Shown in pieces: positions 27,988-36,242 of a stretch of DNA of 64,000 bases. A program made the translations under genes and the position numbers. The first letter of the stretch is position 1, and each line of letters starts with the position of its first letter. Source of the stretch: Hadesarchaea archaeon (GTDB lineage: Archaea > Hadarchaeota > Hadarchaeia > Hadarchaeales > Hadarchaeaceae); contig JAPDJH010000005.1 in assembly GCA_029259175.1 (NCBI GenBank), forward strand, positions 57,913 through 121,912. Reading direction: 5' to 3'. The notes under the pieces were generated by a model. The model did not search any database and was not told the origin of the DNA. It saw only the letters and a program-made list of their open reading frames with translations.

Positions 27988-28066
27988 TCGTTGCGTTCCG
28001 AGTTCATTGTGCCGCCCGCATATAAATGCTTTTGAAAAGCGTTTGAAAAACCATCGAACGACCGAG

Positions 28067-28144
28067 TGGTGGGGTCGCCGGGATTTGAACCCAGGTCACC
28101 AGCTCCCAAAGCTGGCAGGATAGACCAAGCTACCCCACGACCCC
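28067..28144 (-). tRNA. tRNA-Pro (anticodon TGG), CCA encoded
   Basis: Minus-strand cloverleaf: acceptor GGGGTCG/CGACCCC, anticodon arm CCAGC-TTTGGGA-GCTGG (anticodon TGG), T-arm with GGTTCAAATCC, then discriminator A and an encoded CCA (28067-28069). No intron. A GGTTTTTC tract about 20 nt downstream on the minus strand may end transcription. Confidence 0.95.
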
Positions 28145-28166
28145 AACACACCTTTTTGGAACCATA

Positions 28167-29387
28167 TTAAGAAGCTCTCCGTTTCAGAGATTTTGCGACC
28201 TCTTTTTCCAGCCAGCTGAGAGGAACATCCGGAATCGCTATCCGAGTGCTCTGTCCCCTGTGTCCTGGCCCTGAAGGCTTCAGCATAACAAGACCCAAAG
28301 CACGTAATCTTTGAAGATAACTCCAGAACTGAGTCACTCCTCGCGGTTTTTCCCCATATTCTTCACATACTATGCGATAGGTGTTTTTCACCTCGCCCGT
28401 GAACACATAAGCTTGACCGCTTGATTTTAAACGCCGAACCACAGCGAGTAATGCAAGTTTCTCATGGAGCTGGAGGTCGGCCAACACGTCGCGTCGGATT
28501 TCTGGATATACCTCCGATTTGGCTTCCCGAGCATGCTCGGGCAAAACTGTTTCTGAACCATAATTATCCGCCACCAGTCCCGCTCGCCACAGCAGCTCGA
28601 GAGCAAGCCTTGCGTTCCCCCATCTCGCCGCGATATCTGCAATCAGCTCCACTGTTTCTGGATCTACAGCGCCAGGCCGAAACGCCAATTCTATCCGCTG
28701 CTCCATAATATCCATGAGCTCCTGAGCGCCGTATCCTTCGAGAACCAACATGTTGTGCATAAATGTGCTGCGCGTGGGGGAGTCAAGCTTATCTAGAAAG
28801 CGTCGATCGTGGGCGATCCCGAGAATGCTTATCCGATTTTTCAATCCCTTCTCCTCTGCTGCTCGGGAAAGAAAGAACAACAAATCCGGACCGTTCAGAT
28901 TGACAAAATAATCGATCTCATCCAGCGTCAAAAGCAGATATTTGTCATGGACCTGAAGGTGAGTGACAACCATATCCAACAATTTTTCCGGCCCAAGACC
29001 GTGGTACGGCCAGCGTGGGTTGTAGTGCTGAACCAGTTTAGCACATATCGCAAACACCGTCTTGTCCTTCCGGCAGTTGAGATGAAGATAATCCAGCTGG
29101 ATTTTTTTCTCGCGCGCCAGCTCCTTTAGCTCCGTGCCGAACTTGTACGCGAGAACCGTTTTCCCGACACCGATATCTCCCACTATCAGAGCGCGCTGGC
29201 TGGTTAGAGATGCGAGCAGTGGGCGAAAGACCTGGGCAAGCCATCGGAACTCGTCGTCTCGGTGAACTAAAACCGGAGGGATGTAGTCCGAAAACAGCAC
29301 GCTGGGATCCCTGAAGACCGAACGCTTGCGGAGTTCTTCCTCGAGAATTCTCCTCGACATCGTTTTCTTCCCCTTTCTTATTCTCAT
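28167..29387 (-). CDS. Orc1/Cdc6 family replication protein, divergent second copy
   Basis: 406 residues. AAA+ ATPase with Walker A GDIGVGKT, Walker B LLLTLDEID and a C-terminal winged helix (LHEKLALLAVVRRLKSSGQAYVFTGEVKNTYRIVCEEYGEKPRGVTQFWSYLQRLRALGLV). It is much less similar to the canonical Orc1 than the copy at 45047-46336: Walker A deviates and the sensor segments are altered, like the Cdc6-2 class in other archaea. An internal ATG at 29360 is an alternative start; the ATG at 29387 could be leaderless behind a TTTAATAAT box. No ORB-like repeats were seen next to it, so it may bind elsewhere or act as a regulator. Confidence 0.88.
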   Translation of the reverse strand: MRIRKGKKTMSRRILEEELRKRSVFRDPSVLFSDYIPPVLVHRDDEFRWLAQVFRPLLASLTSQRALIVGDIGVGKTVLAYKFGTELKELAREKKIQLDYLHLNCRKDKTVFAICAKLVQHYNPRWPYHGLGPEKLLDMVVTHLQVHDKYLLLTLDEIDYFVNLNGPDLLFFLSRAAEEKGLKNRISILGIAHDRRFLDKLDSPTRSTFMHNMLVLEGYGAQELMDIMEQRIELAFRPGAVDPETVELIADIAARWGNARLALELLWRAGLVADNYGSETVLPEHAREAKSEVYPEIRRDVLADLQLHEKLALLAVVRRLKSSGQAYVFTGEVKNTYRIVCEEYGEKPRGVTQFWSYLQRLRALGLVMLKPSGPGHRGQSTRIAIPDVPLSWLEKEVAKSLKRRAS

Positions 29388-29439
29388 GCAAGATTAAGAA
29401 TGACACTCAAGATTATTAAAAAAGGGCAGGGATGTAATA

Positions 29440-29910
29440 GTGACCGATATGCCGTTGTCTCCCGCCTCTCTCAAACGGTTGATGGAATTAAAAGTAAAAG
29501 ACGTTATGAACCCCCGGCCGCCAACGTGCAAACCAGAAACACACGTGTCCGAATTGTTGAAAAAATTTCGAACCAGAAAGGAAGATTACGTGTTGGTGGT
29601 AAACCAGAATAAAAAGCTCCTAGGAATAGTCACCGAAAGTGATGTGCTTTATGCCCTGAAAAGGCCGTCGAGACACATGTTCATTGGTGCATGGGCTGCA
29701 CGGGAGATGATAAAGATTACTGCAAGCAGGGCCGAGGAGATCATGAGCAAACACCCGCTGACCGTGCATCCAGAAAACACCGTCCGTGAAGCTCTCGATA
29801 TAATGTCCACGCATAAATTCCGGCATCTCCCCGTGACTAAAGAAGACAAAATAGTTGGCGCGATAAGCATCCGAGACATCATTGAGAGTATGCTGAAACT
29901 GAAAGAGTAG
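29440..29910 (+). CDS. Two-CBS-domain protein
   Basis: 156 residues from a GTG at 29440. Two CBS repeats: KVKDVMNPRPPTCKPETHVSELLKKFRTRKEDYVLVVNQNKKLLGIVTESDVLYAL and RAEEIMSKHPLTVHPENTVREALDIMSTHKFRHLPVTKEDKIVGAISIRDI. No other domain. It ends 12 nt before the first antiporter gene in the same direction, so regulating transport in response to an adenosyl ligand is plausible but unproven. Confidence 0.88.
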   Translation: MTDMPLSPASLKRLMELKVKDVMNPRPPTCKPETHVSELLKKFRTRKEDYVLVVNQNKKLLGIVTESDVLYALKRPSRHMFIGAWAAREMIKITASRAEEIMSKHPLTVHPENTVREALDIMSTHKFRHLPVTKEDKIVGAISIRDIIESMLKLKE

Positions 29911-29922
29911 AGGGGGTTCTTC

Positions 29923-31125
29923 ATGATAAACATTCTTCTCTTCGCAGGGCTAGTTCTCGCCCTCGGGGCGATCGGTGGACGGATTGCTCACTCTCTCAAA
30001 TTGACCGGCATTGTCGGGTACATATTCATAGGATTTTTAGTGGGACCAATTCTGGGGCTCGTCAATCGATTAGGTTTGTCGGGTTCTTTTTCGTCTTTAT
30101 GGACAATGTGGACACATCTCACCCTCGCTCTAGTGGCTTTCGTCATCGGAGCCCAGCTCACAATTTCTCTCATCAAACACCTCGGTAAGCCGGTGTTGGG
30201 CATGCTATTCGCGGAGTCTCTGTGTGCAACTTTTGCTGTAATTATTGGAATCACGTTGTTTACCGGAGATCTCACGCTAGGACTAATATTTGGCGCAATG
30301 GCTGCGGCGACCGATCCCGTGGCTACTGTAGGAGTACTGCACGAATACCACTCAAAAGGGCCGGTCACAAATGCTCTCCTAACATTGGTTGGATGGGACG
30401 ACGCAATAGCATCGACTGTTGTAGCAATAGTCTCGGCCGTTGTTATTGGAATTCTAGGCGGAACGGCGACGATAGGAGGAGTAGTAGCGACTGTCATTTT
30501 CAGGATATTTGGAGGCCTGTTCATAGGGGTCGTCCTTGGTCTGCTCTTGGTGCTCGTTGTGACAAAAATCCGCGATCGAGAAAGTATTTTCATCTACACG
30601 CTTGCTATTGTTCTCCTAGGTGCCGGTATTGCCGAGTACTTCGATATCTCGCTGATTTTGACCTGTATGGCCATTGGAATAACCTTTATCAATTTTCTGC
30701 CTCGAAAGGGCCACTTTGTGCGGAACTTGATAGAGGAAATAATGCCCCCGCTTTACGTGGTATTCTTCGTCCTCGTAGGTATGCAGCTGAATTTTGAGAT
30801 GATAGAAACCGCTGGTGGACTGGCCGCCGTCTACATAATGAGTAGAATGTTTGGAAAGTATGGAGGAATTTCGGCCAGCGCCCGTCTGTTACGGGCCCCA
30901 CGAGTTTTCCAAAAATACCTCGGGTTCGGGATGTTCTCTCAAGGAGCTCTAGCATTAGGACTTATGGCGCTATTAGGTACTAAGATATCCAAATTTTCTC
31001 CCAGCTCAAGCATACCGACCCTGGGGATCACGGTGATCACTATAACTACTATTGCCTTTGAAATCATCGGACCAATTGGCGTGAGGTTGGCCATCAAAAA
31101 AGCTGGAGAAACTAAACGAGAGTAA
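29923..31125 (+). CDS. CPA2-type cation/proton antiporter
   Basis: 400 residues, about 12 membrane helices, soluble tail absent. ATDPVATVGVLHEY (helix 4) and GWDDAI (helix 5) correspond to the core of CPA2 exchangers; the paired aspartates (DD) are typical of electrogenic Na+/H+ antiporters such as NapA. In a cell with a predicted Na+-driven ATP synthase it could help convert H+ and Na+ gradients. The neighbour at 31252 is a paralogue in tandem. Confidence 0.88.
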   Translation: MINILLFAGLVLALGAIGGRIAHSLKLTGIVGYIFIGFLVGPILGLVNRLGLSGSFSSLWTMWTHLTLALVAFVIGAQLTISLIKHLGKPVLGMLFAESLCATFAVIIGITLFTGDLTLGLIFGAMAAATDPVATVGVLHEYHSKGPVTNALLTLVGWDDAIASTVVAIVSAVVIGILGGTATIGGVVATVIFRIFGGLFIGVVLGLLLVLVVTKIRDRESIFIYTLAIVLLGAGIAEYFDISLILTCMAIGITFINFLPRKGHFVRNLIEEIMPPLYVVFFVLVGMQLNFEMIETAGGLAAVYIMSRMFGKYGGISASARLLRAPRVFQKYLGFGMFSQGALALGLMALLGTKISKFSPSSSIPTLGITVITITTIAFEIIGPIGVRLAIKKAGETKRE

Positions 31126-31251
31126 CTTCAACCAGTGCCTTCTAATTAGTGAATTATTCTCCGCTCAAAATCCAGGTAGTGAATAATCTAGGTGAAAGCC
31201 TCCAAACGTGTAAGATAAAACCGAGAAAATCTAAACACCAACGGGCTGTCC

Positions 31252-32445
31252 ATGATAGAAAACCTCCTGTTCTTAATAGGGATTCTGCTGGGTTTTGGAG
31301 CGATTGTGGGGAAAATCACGCATGCTTTGAAACTTACAGGGGTGGTGGGATACCTCATCGTAGGGATGGTTCTAGGGCCTATCACTAAATCATTTGGATA
31401 TTTTGGTGTAAGCGAATCCACGCTTTCCACCCTCTGGGAAATCACTACCAAAACCACGCTCGCTCTCGTAGCTTTCATAATTGGCGGCCATCTGAGGATA
31501 AAGATGTTCAAACAGTTGGGCAAGTCCATTATCGCCATAATATTCGGAGAATCCTTTGGTGCTTTTTTCTTGGTGTTGGTACTAGCCTATTTAGTGAGTG
31601 GAAATCTTGCTCTCTCCCTCCTTTTGGCCTCTCTGGCACCTGCGAGCGCTCCGGCGGGGACTGTGGCCGTGCTGCACGAATATCGAGCGAGAGGGCCGCT
31701 CACAAACGCCCTTCTAGCGGTGGTCGGATGGGACGATGCACTAGCTATCCTGATCTTCGCTTGTGCTCTAAGCGCAATAAAAATAAGTTTGGGGGGAGCG
31801 CTCACCATTTTTAGTGTCGTGGAGCCCCTTAGGGAAATCATTGGCGCTCTCATTTTAGGAACGGCGCTGGCAGTTGCTCTGCTCTTTCTTACTAGGAGAA
31901 TCCAAGACAGAGAATCTCTGCTCGTGGTTTCCTTAACGTGTATTTTTATCGGTGCTGGACTTGCTGAAGGAGTTGGATTCTCATTAATCCTAACGTGTAT
32001 GATACTTGGAATGCTCTTGATCAATCTGGCCCCCTCTTTCGCGAGAACTTCTTTAAATATGATTGAAAACTTGATGCCACCCGTATACATTGTGTTCTTT
32101 GCTCTCGCTGGCACCCAACTGAGATTTGACTTGCTCGCCACAATGGGGCTTTTGGGTGTGACCTATATTGTTGGAAGAGCTCTGGGGTTGATAAGTGGTG
32201 CTTCTATAAGCGCTAGACTTTCTGGGGCCTCACCGGTTCTTCAGAGATACTTAGGATTCGGAATCCTGTCCCAAGCAGGAGTGGCCATAGGACTTGCCGC
32301 TCTGGCCGCTTCAGAGCTGGCTGGAACACCAATAGCCACTCAATCGCTCACTTTAATAATGGCCACAACGGTAGTGTTCGAAATAATTGGTCCCATTGGA
32401 GTGCGATATGCCATAACAAAGGCCGGAGAAGCGAGACGGAAGTGA
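31252..32445 (+). CDS. CPA2-type cation/proton antiporter, tandem paralogue
   Basis: 397 residues, about 12 membrane helices, aligning along its whole length with the preceding gene (LGFGAIVGKITHALKLTGVVGYLIVGMVLGPI against LALGAIGGRIAHSLKLTGIVGYIFIGFLVGPI). The helix-5 DD pair (GWDDAL) is kept, but the helix-4 TDP of the first copy is SAP here (APASAPAGTVAVLHEY), so ion selectivity may differ. A 126-nt gap separates the two genes. It ends six bases before archaemetzincin. Confidence 0.87.
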   Translation: MIENLLFLIGILLGFGAIVGKITHALKLTGVVGYLIVGMVLGPITKSFGYFGVSESTLSTLWEITTKTTLALVAFIIGGHLRIKMFKQLGKSIIAIIFGESFGAFFLVLVLAYLVSGNLALSLLLASLAPASAPAGTVAVLHEYRARGPLTNALLAVVGWDDALAILIFACALSAIKISLGGALTIFSVVEPLREIIGALILGTALAVALLFLTRRIQDRESLLVVSLTCIFIGAGLAEGVGFSLILTCMILGMLLINLAPSFARTSLNMIENLMPPVYIVFFALAGTQLRFDLLATMGLLGVTYIVGRALGLISGASISARLSGASPVLQRYLGFGILSQAGVAIGLAALAASELAGTPIATQSLTLIMATTVVFEIIGPIGVRYAITKAGEARRK

Positions 32446-32451
32446 AATCGA

Positions 32452-32994
32452 ATGTGGGTAGAAATAGTGAGAGTAGGGGAAGTAAATCAAACCGTAGTCG
32501 AAACTGTGCGTAAAGGGATTATAAAATATTTGGGACCCATCATCGAAAATTCTACAATCGGTCCAACATTCAACATGCCGCCCGCTGCGTACAATCCTGA
32601 CCGACAACAATACGATGCTGATCTAATCTTGAACCGGCTTTGTCATCGAATCCGGGGAAGTCATAAAGTGTTGGCCTTGACCGAACGTGATCTCTACACC
32701 TCGTCTGCCAATCTGAACTTCATTTTCGGATTAGCACAATGTCCAGGACGGTGCGCCATAGTGTCTGTCGCTAGGCTCGATCCCAGTTTCTACCGCAAAC
32801 GCATGAACAAAAAGCTTCTGCTCGAAAGAAGTGTGAAAGAAGCTGTGCACGAACTCGGACACACTTTTGGATTGGAGCACTGTCCCAACCAGCGGTGCGT
32901 GATGCGTTTCTCAAACAGCGTGCTAGAAGTGGATGAAAAACCGGCCTCGCTGTGCACCGAGTGCTGGCGAAAATTGTACACGCGAGTGCTCTAG
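32452..32994 (+). CDS. amzA: Archaemetzincin (zinc metalloprotease)
   Basis: 180 residues, standard length. The active-site HELGHTFGLEHC (His133, Glu134, His137, His143 and Cys144) is the archaemetzincin HExxHxxGxxHC signature, and Cys144, Cys149, Cys168 and Cys171 form the second zinc site (CPNQRCVM and CTEC). It should be catalytically intact; the physiological substrate is unknown in the family. Confidence 0.95.
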   Translation: MWVEIVRVGEVNQTVVETVRKGIIKYLGPIIENSTIGPTFNMPPAAYNPDRQQYDADLILNRLCHRIRGSHKVLALTERDLYTSSANLNFIFGLAQCPGRCAIVSVARLDPSFYRKRMNKKLLLERSVKEAVHELGHTFGLEHCPNQRCVMRFSNSVLEVDEKPASLCTECWRKLYTRVL

Positions 32995-32996
32995 CC

Positions 32997-34106
32997 CTAC
33001 TCCACGCGCATCATTTGGGTGCGGCCGTAATCGGAAATGACCCTCATGAAGCCCCTTAGCTGCTGATCCAGCTCGGGATCGCCCGTATCTACTCTCAAAG
33101 CCCGCAAACCTGAAAGTTTGTGCATCGTCGCCACGACTAGGATGTTCCGCAATCCCACTCTTCGAATCACCTTTGGGCTGAACTGCTGGTTTCCGCGCCC
33201 AAAGACGAATCCCTGACCGCCAATAGGAGAGACCACTATTTTAGCCGCTTTATCTCTGATTAAATCCAAAATCTGTTTCTCGTTCAGATCCCGGGCGATT
33301 ATTTTTTTATTCAACACGGCATCGACACCGAGCAAGGTCTTGTCTTCTCCCAGCTGTTCGGCTATGGCACGGGTGGTCGTGCCCGGGCCCAGCAGATAGA
33401 CCACCTCCGGCTCCATCTGCTCTACCACATATCGCGCAATCGCTCGTTGCTGTTCGAACTCCTCTTCGGCTTCCAAGCTCGCGAGTTTGGAGCCCTGAAC
33501 CAAGCGTGGTTCATACGGCACCAACACGTACCCGTACAATCGGGCCGAGACCCTTCCTTCTCGGCAAGCCTCTTCGTCCACGTCCATCACCTCTGCTTCG
33601 CGGAGAGGGAGCTCGTCCCACAAAAACTTCATTAGCGTCTCAGCTGCCGCCTCCGGATCCGTAGAAAACGCTCCGGAATGCATCTTAACACCAGCAGGGA
33701 CTGCCACCAGTGGTGTCTCGGTGTTCACTACGTCAAAAACGTCGCGCAGGGTTCCGTCCCCTCCAACCACTACGATCAGTTCACAGTTCTTGTCTAAGAA
33801 CTCGCAAACAGCCCGTTTGGTATCTGCGGCTGTTGTTTTTTCTGAATCCAGCTTTCCCACCACGTGCGCTGGAAACTCGGCTTCTATGCATTCGTTTTCT
33901 CCCATGTCCTTGGGATAAGTTAACAATTCGAATTTGTGTCTCACCGGAGTCAACGCACGAAGCAATCGGACGGCTCGTTGGGGAGCAACCGGCTTCGCTC
34001 CAAGTTCGGTAGCCTTTTGCAAAACCTCGGGCCCATCGGTTCCTTTGAGACCAACACTTCCGCCCATTCCAGCGATTGGATTAACAACTAGTCCGATCTT
34101 TTTCAT
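32997..34106 (-). CDS. ATP-NAD kinase family protein
   Basis: 369 residues, longer than bacterial NadK (~290) and of the archaeal type with the N-terminal VGLVVNPIAGMGGSVGLKGTDG. The diacylglycerol/NAD kinase motif VVVGGDGTLRDVFDVV is intact. It would make NADP from NAD and ATP (or polyphosphate). It is convergent with archaemetzincin, two bases apart. Confidence 0.88.
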   Translation of the reverse strand: MKKIGLVVNPIAGMGGSVGLKGTDGPEVLQKATELGAKPVAPQRAVRLLRALTPVRHKFELLTYPKDMGENECIEAEFPAHVVGKLDSEKTTAADTKRAVCEFLDKNCELIVVVGGDGTLRDVFDVVNTETPLVAVPAGVKMHSGAFSTDPEAAAETLMKFLWDELPLREAEVMDVDEEACREGRVSARLYGYVLVPYEPRLVQGSKLASLEAEEEFEQQRAIARYVVEQMEPEVVYLLGPGTTTRAIAEQLGEDKTLLGVDAVLNKKIIARDLNEKQILDLIRDKAAKIVVSPIGGQGFVFGRGNQQFSPKVIRRVGLRNILVVATMHKLSGLRALRVDTGDPELDQQLRGFMRVISDYGRTQMMRVE

Positions 34107-34128
34107 GTATGACGCTCCCGAACTGCTC

Positions 34129-34401
34129 TCAAGGTCCGGTTTTGACCAGCTCGCTCTTCGCTTCGTCTATGAGTTCGCACGCCCGAGTGTAGAAATCCTT
34201 CAGATACGCGCCAATTTTTCCATAGTCCTGGTTTTTTAGGGCCTCCTCGATCTTTGTGATCTCTTGCTCAAGCTGAAAAACATCATGGCATAGCTTTTCC
34301 TCAATCGAGAAACGCTTACCTAGATCATATGCGTCCAATTTGCGCCTATTTCTTCGTTCTACCCCTTCGACTTCTCGATTTTCCTTTTGCCGAAACAGCA
34401 C
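34129..34401 (-). CDS. Small unknown protein, paralogue of its upstream neighbour
   Basis: 90 residues from a GTG at 34401, which has a perfect AGGAGG eight bases upstream, lying inside the end of the neighbouring gene. LGKRFSIEEKLCHDVFQLEQEITKIEEALKNQDYGKIGAYLKDFYTRACELIDEAKSEL is predicted helical and aligns with the neighbour. No family recognised. The strong Shine-Dalgarno argues the gene is real despite the 56-nt overlap. Confidence 0.7.
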   Translation of the reverse strand: MLFRQKENREVEGVERRNRRKLDAYDLGKRFSIEEKLCHDVFQLEQEITKIEEALKNQDYGKIGAYLKDFYTRACELIDEAKSELVKTGP

Positions 34402-34702
34402 GTCTCATGCCTCCTTTTCTAACTTTTGAACCGCTCGCGGAGTGGGGGTTGGCAGTCATTCTTGGAGGGATTTGAATTCGAATCGCCTTCATTTCCTTTT
34501 TTGTTTTATCGATAAGCTCGCACACCTTGGTGTAGAACTCTCGCAAATAGCCCCCGACCGCTCCGTAATTTTCCTCTGAAAGCGCTTCCTCAATCTTCGT
34601 GGTTATTTGCTCCTCCAGCGCAAAGAGAGATCTACAAAATTGCTCTTCCGCCCTGTACCTCTTGCCCAGATCTATCTGGACCAATTTTCTTCGTTTGAGC
34701 AT
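34346..34702 (-). CDS. Small unknown helical protein with basic tail
   Basis: 118 residues. The core LGKRYRAEEQFCRSLFALEEQITTKIEEALSEENYGAVGGYLREFYTKVCELIDKTKKEM matches the downstream gene at about half of its positions, so the pair is a tandem duplication. A Lys/Arg/Ser-rich tail (from ~residue 80: RKGGMRR..KGKSRSRRGRTKK) is unique to this copy and could bind nucleic acid. I do not recognise the family. It precedes the NAD kinase gene, with no shared theme visible. Confidence 0.7.
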   Translation of the reverse strand: MLKRRKLVQIDLGKRYRAEEQFCRSLFALEEQITTKIEEALSEENYGAVGGYLREFYTKVCELIDKTKKEMKAIRIQIPPRMTANPHSASGSKVRKGGMRRAVSAKGKSRSRRGRTKK

Positions 34703-34751
34703 CGGCCAGCCCCCAAATTTGTTTTTATTTCCCCTCTATAAAGGAAGTTCC

Positions 34752-36242
34752 TTACTTCCGCAAGCGAACAAATTGTTTCCAACTCAGAATGGGCCGGCGC
34801 GACGCACGCACCTCATCGATCCTCGAAACGCTTGTAGAAAAGGGTGCGCGCTTCAGGGTTTCTGGATCCCTACGAGCCTCTTCAGCAATCTGCTTCATCG
34901 CATCCACGAAACGATCTAATTCTTCTTTCGGCTCAGTTTCGGTGGGTTCGATCATCAACGCTTCGGGGACTATGGGCGGAAAGTAATAAGTTGGTGCGTG
35001 GAAGCCAAAATCGAGAAGCCGTTTGGCCACGTCGCGTGCGGTGACACCTGTCTCTCGCTTAAGAGGTTCAGCGCTAAGCACAAATTCGTGTTTGCATGGG
35101 GCCTCGGGATCATAACGAACCTCGAACCCGGGAATCCGGCGCAACTTTTCTTTCAAATAGTTAGCATTCAGCACCGCGACTTCGGTTGCTTCTTTAAGAC
35201 CGGAGGCGCCCATCATCAAAAGATACGCATAAGCCTTCACCAAAACGGCAAAGTTGCCGAAGAAAGATCTTATTTTCCCTATGGACTTTGGACGATTATA
35301 GTCAAGCCAGTACTTGTCTTTGTCCTCATCGTATTGGATTATGGGTACCGGCAGATAGGGTTCAAGTTTCTCCGATACGCCCACTGGGCCTGCTCCGGGG
35401 CCTCCTCCACCGTGAGGGGTCGAAAATGTTTTGTGCAGATTGAAGTGTACGATATCGAATCCCATGTCACCCGGCCTCGTTTTGCCCATGATGCCGTTGA
35501 GATTGGCACCGTCATAATAGAGCAGGGCGCCGGCATCGTGTAATATCGAGGCTATTTCTTTTATCTCGTGTTCAAAGAGACCAAGGGTATTTGGGTTTGT
35601 CAACATGAACGCTGCTGTTCGATCCGAAACAGCTGCTCGGAGTGCCTCGACATCAACACGTCCGGTGGAATTCGATGGAATAACAACCACGCGGAAACCA
35701 GCCATAGCAGCGCTCGCAAAATTCGTGCCATGAGCGGAATCGGGAATAACCACTTCGGTTCGATTTTCCCCTATGTCCTTGAAGTAGGCGCGCACAAGAA
35801 GCATGCCGAGAAGCTCTCCGTGAGCGCCGGCTGCTGGTTGTAGACAAACGCGTTTCACGCCTCCTATTTCCGCCAGCATGCGCTCCAGACGGTAAAGAAT
35901 CTCCAACGCCCCTTGAACGGTGGAAGCATCTTGTAGCGGATGAATGTCCCGGACTTGCGGCAAAGCCGAAAAATCCTCACATGCGCGGGGGTTGTACTTC
36001 ATCGTGCACGAACCCAGAGGATACAGACCAGACTCTATCCCAAAGTTCATCTGTGAAAGACGAACATAGTGACGGACAACTTCTGGCTCTGAGAGTCTAG
36101 GAAGATTTAGTCTTTCGCGCCGCAGCTTGGGCGGGATTTCCGGAATTTCCTCGATCTCCGGGTTGAAAAATCCTCCTTCCCTCTCGCTCTGTGATAGCTC
36201 AAACACCAGAGGCTCCGGATATTTTGCCTGTCGATAAGTCAT
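34752..36242 (-). CDS. gcvPB: Glycine dehydrogenase (decarboxylating) subunit 2
   Basis: 496 residues, the C-terminal, PLP-carrying half of split P-protein. The PLP lysine lies in HFNLHKTFSTPHGGGGPGAGP. It decarboxylates glycine and transfers the aminomethyl group to lipoyl-GcvH. The start overlaps the end of gcvPA by four bases. No gcvT or lipoamide dehydrogenase is seen in this stretch. Confidence 0.96.
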   Translation of the reverse strand: MTYRQAKYPEPLVFELSQSEREGGFFNPEIEEIPEIPPKLRRERLNLPRLSEPEVVRHYVRLSQMNFGIESGLYPLGSCTMKYNPRACEDFSALPQVRDIHPLQDASTVQGALEILYRLERMLAEIGGVKRVCLQPAAGAHGELLGMLLVRAYFKDIGENRTEVVIPDSAHGTNFASAAMAGFRVVVIPSNSTGRVDVEALRAAVSDRTAAFMLTNPNTLGLFEHEIKEIASILHDAGALLYYDGANLNGIMGKTRPGDMGFDIVHFNLHKTFSTPHGGGGPGAGPVGVSEKLEPYLPVPIIQYDEDKDKYWLDYNRPKSIGKIRSFFGNFAVLVKAYAYLLMMGASGLKEATEVAVLNANYLKEKLRRIPGFEVRYDPEAPCKHEFVLSAEPLKRETGVTARDVAKRLLDFGFHAPTYYFPPIVPEALMIEPTETEPKEELDRFVDAMKQIAEEARRDPETLKRAPFSTSVSRIDEVRASRRPILSWKQFVRLRK

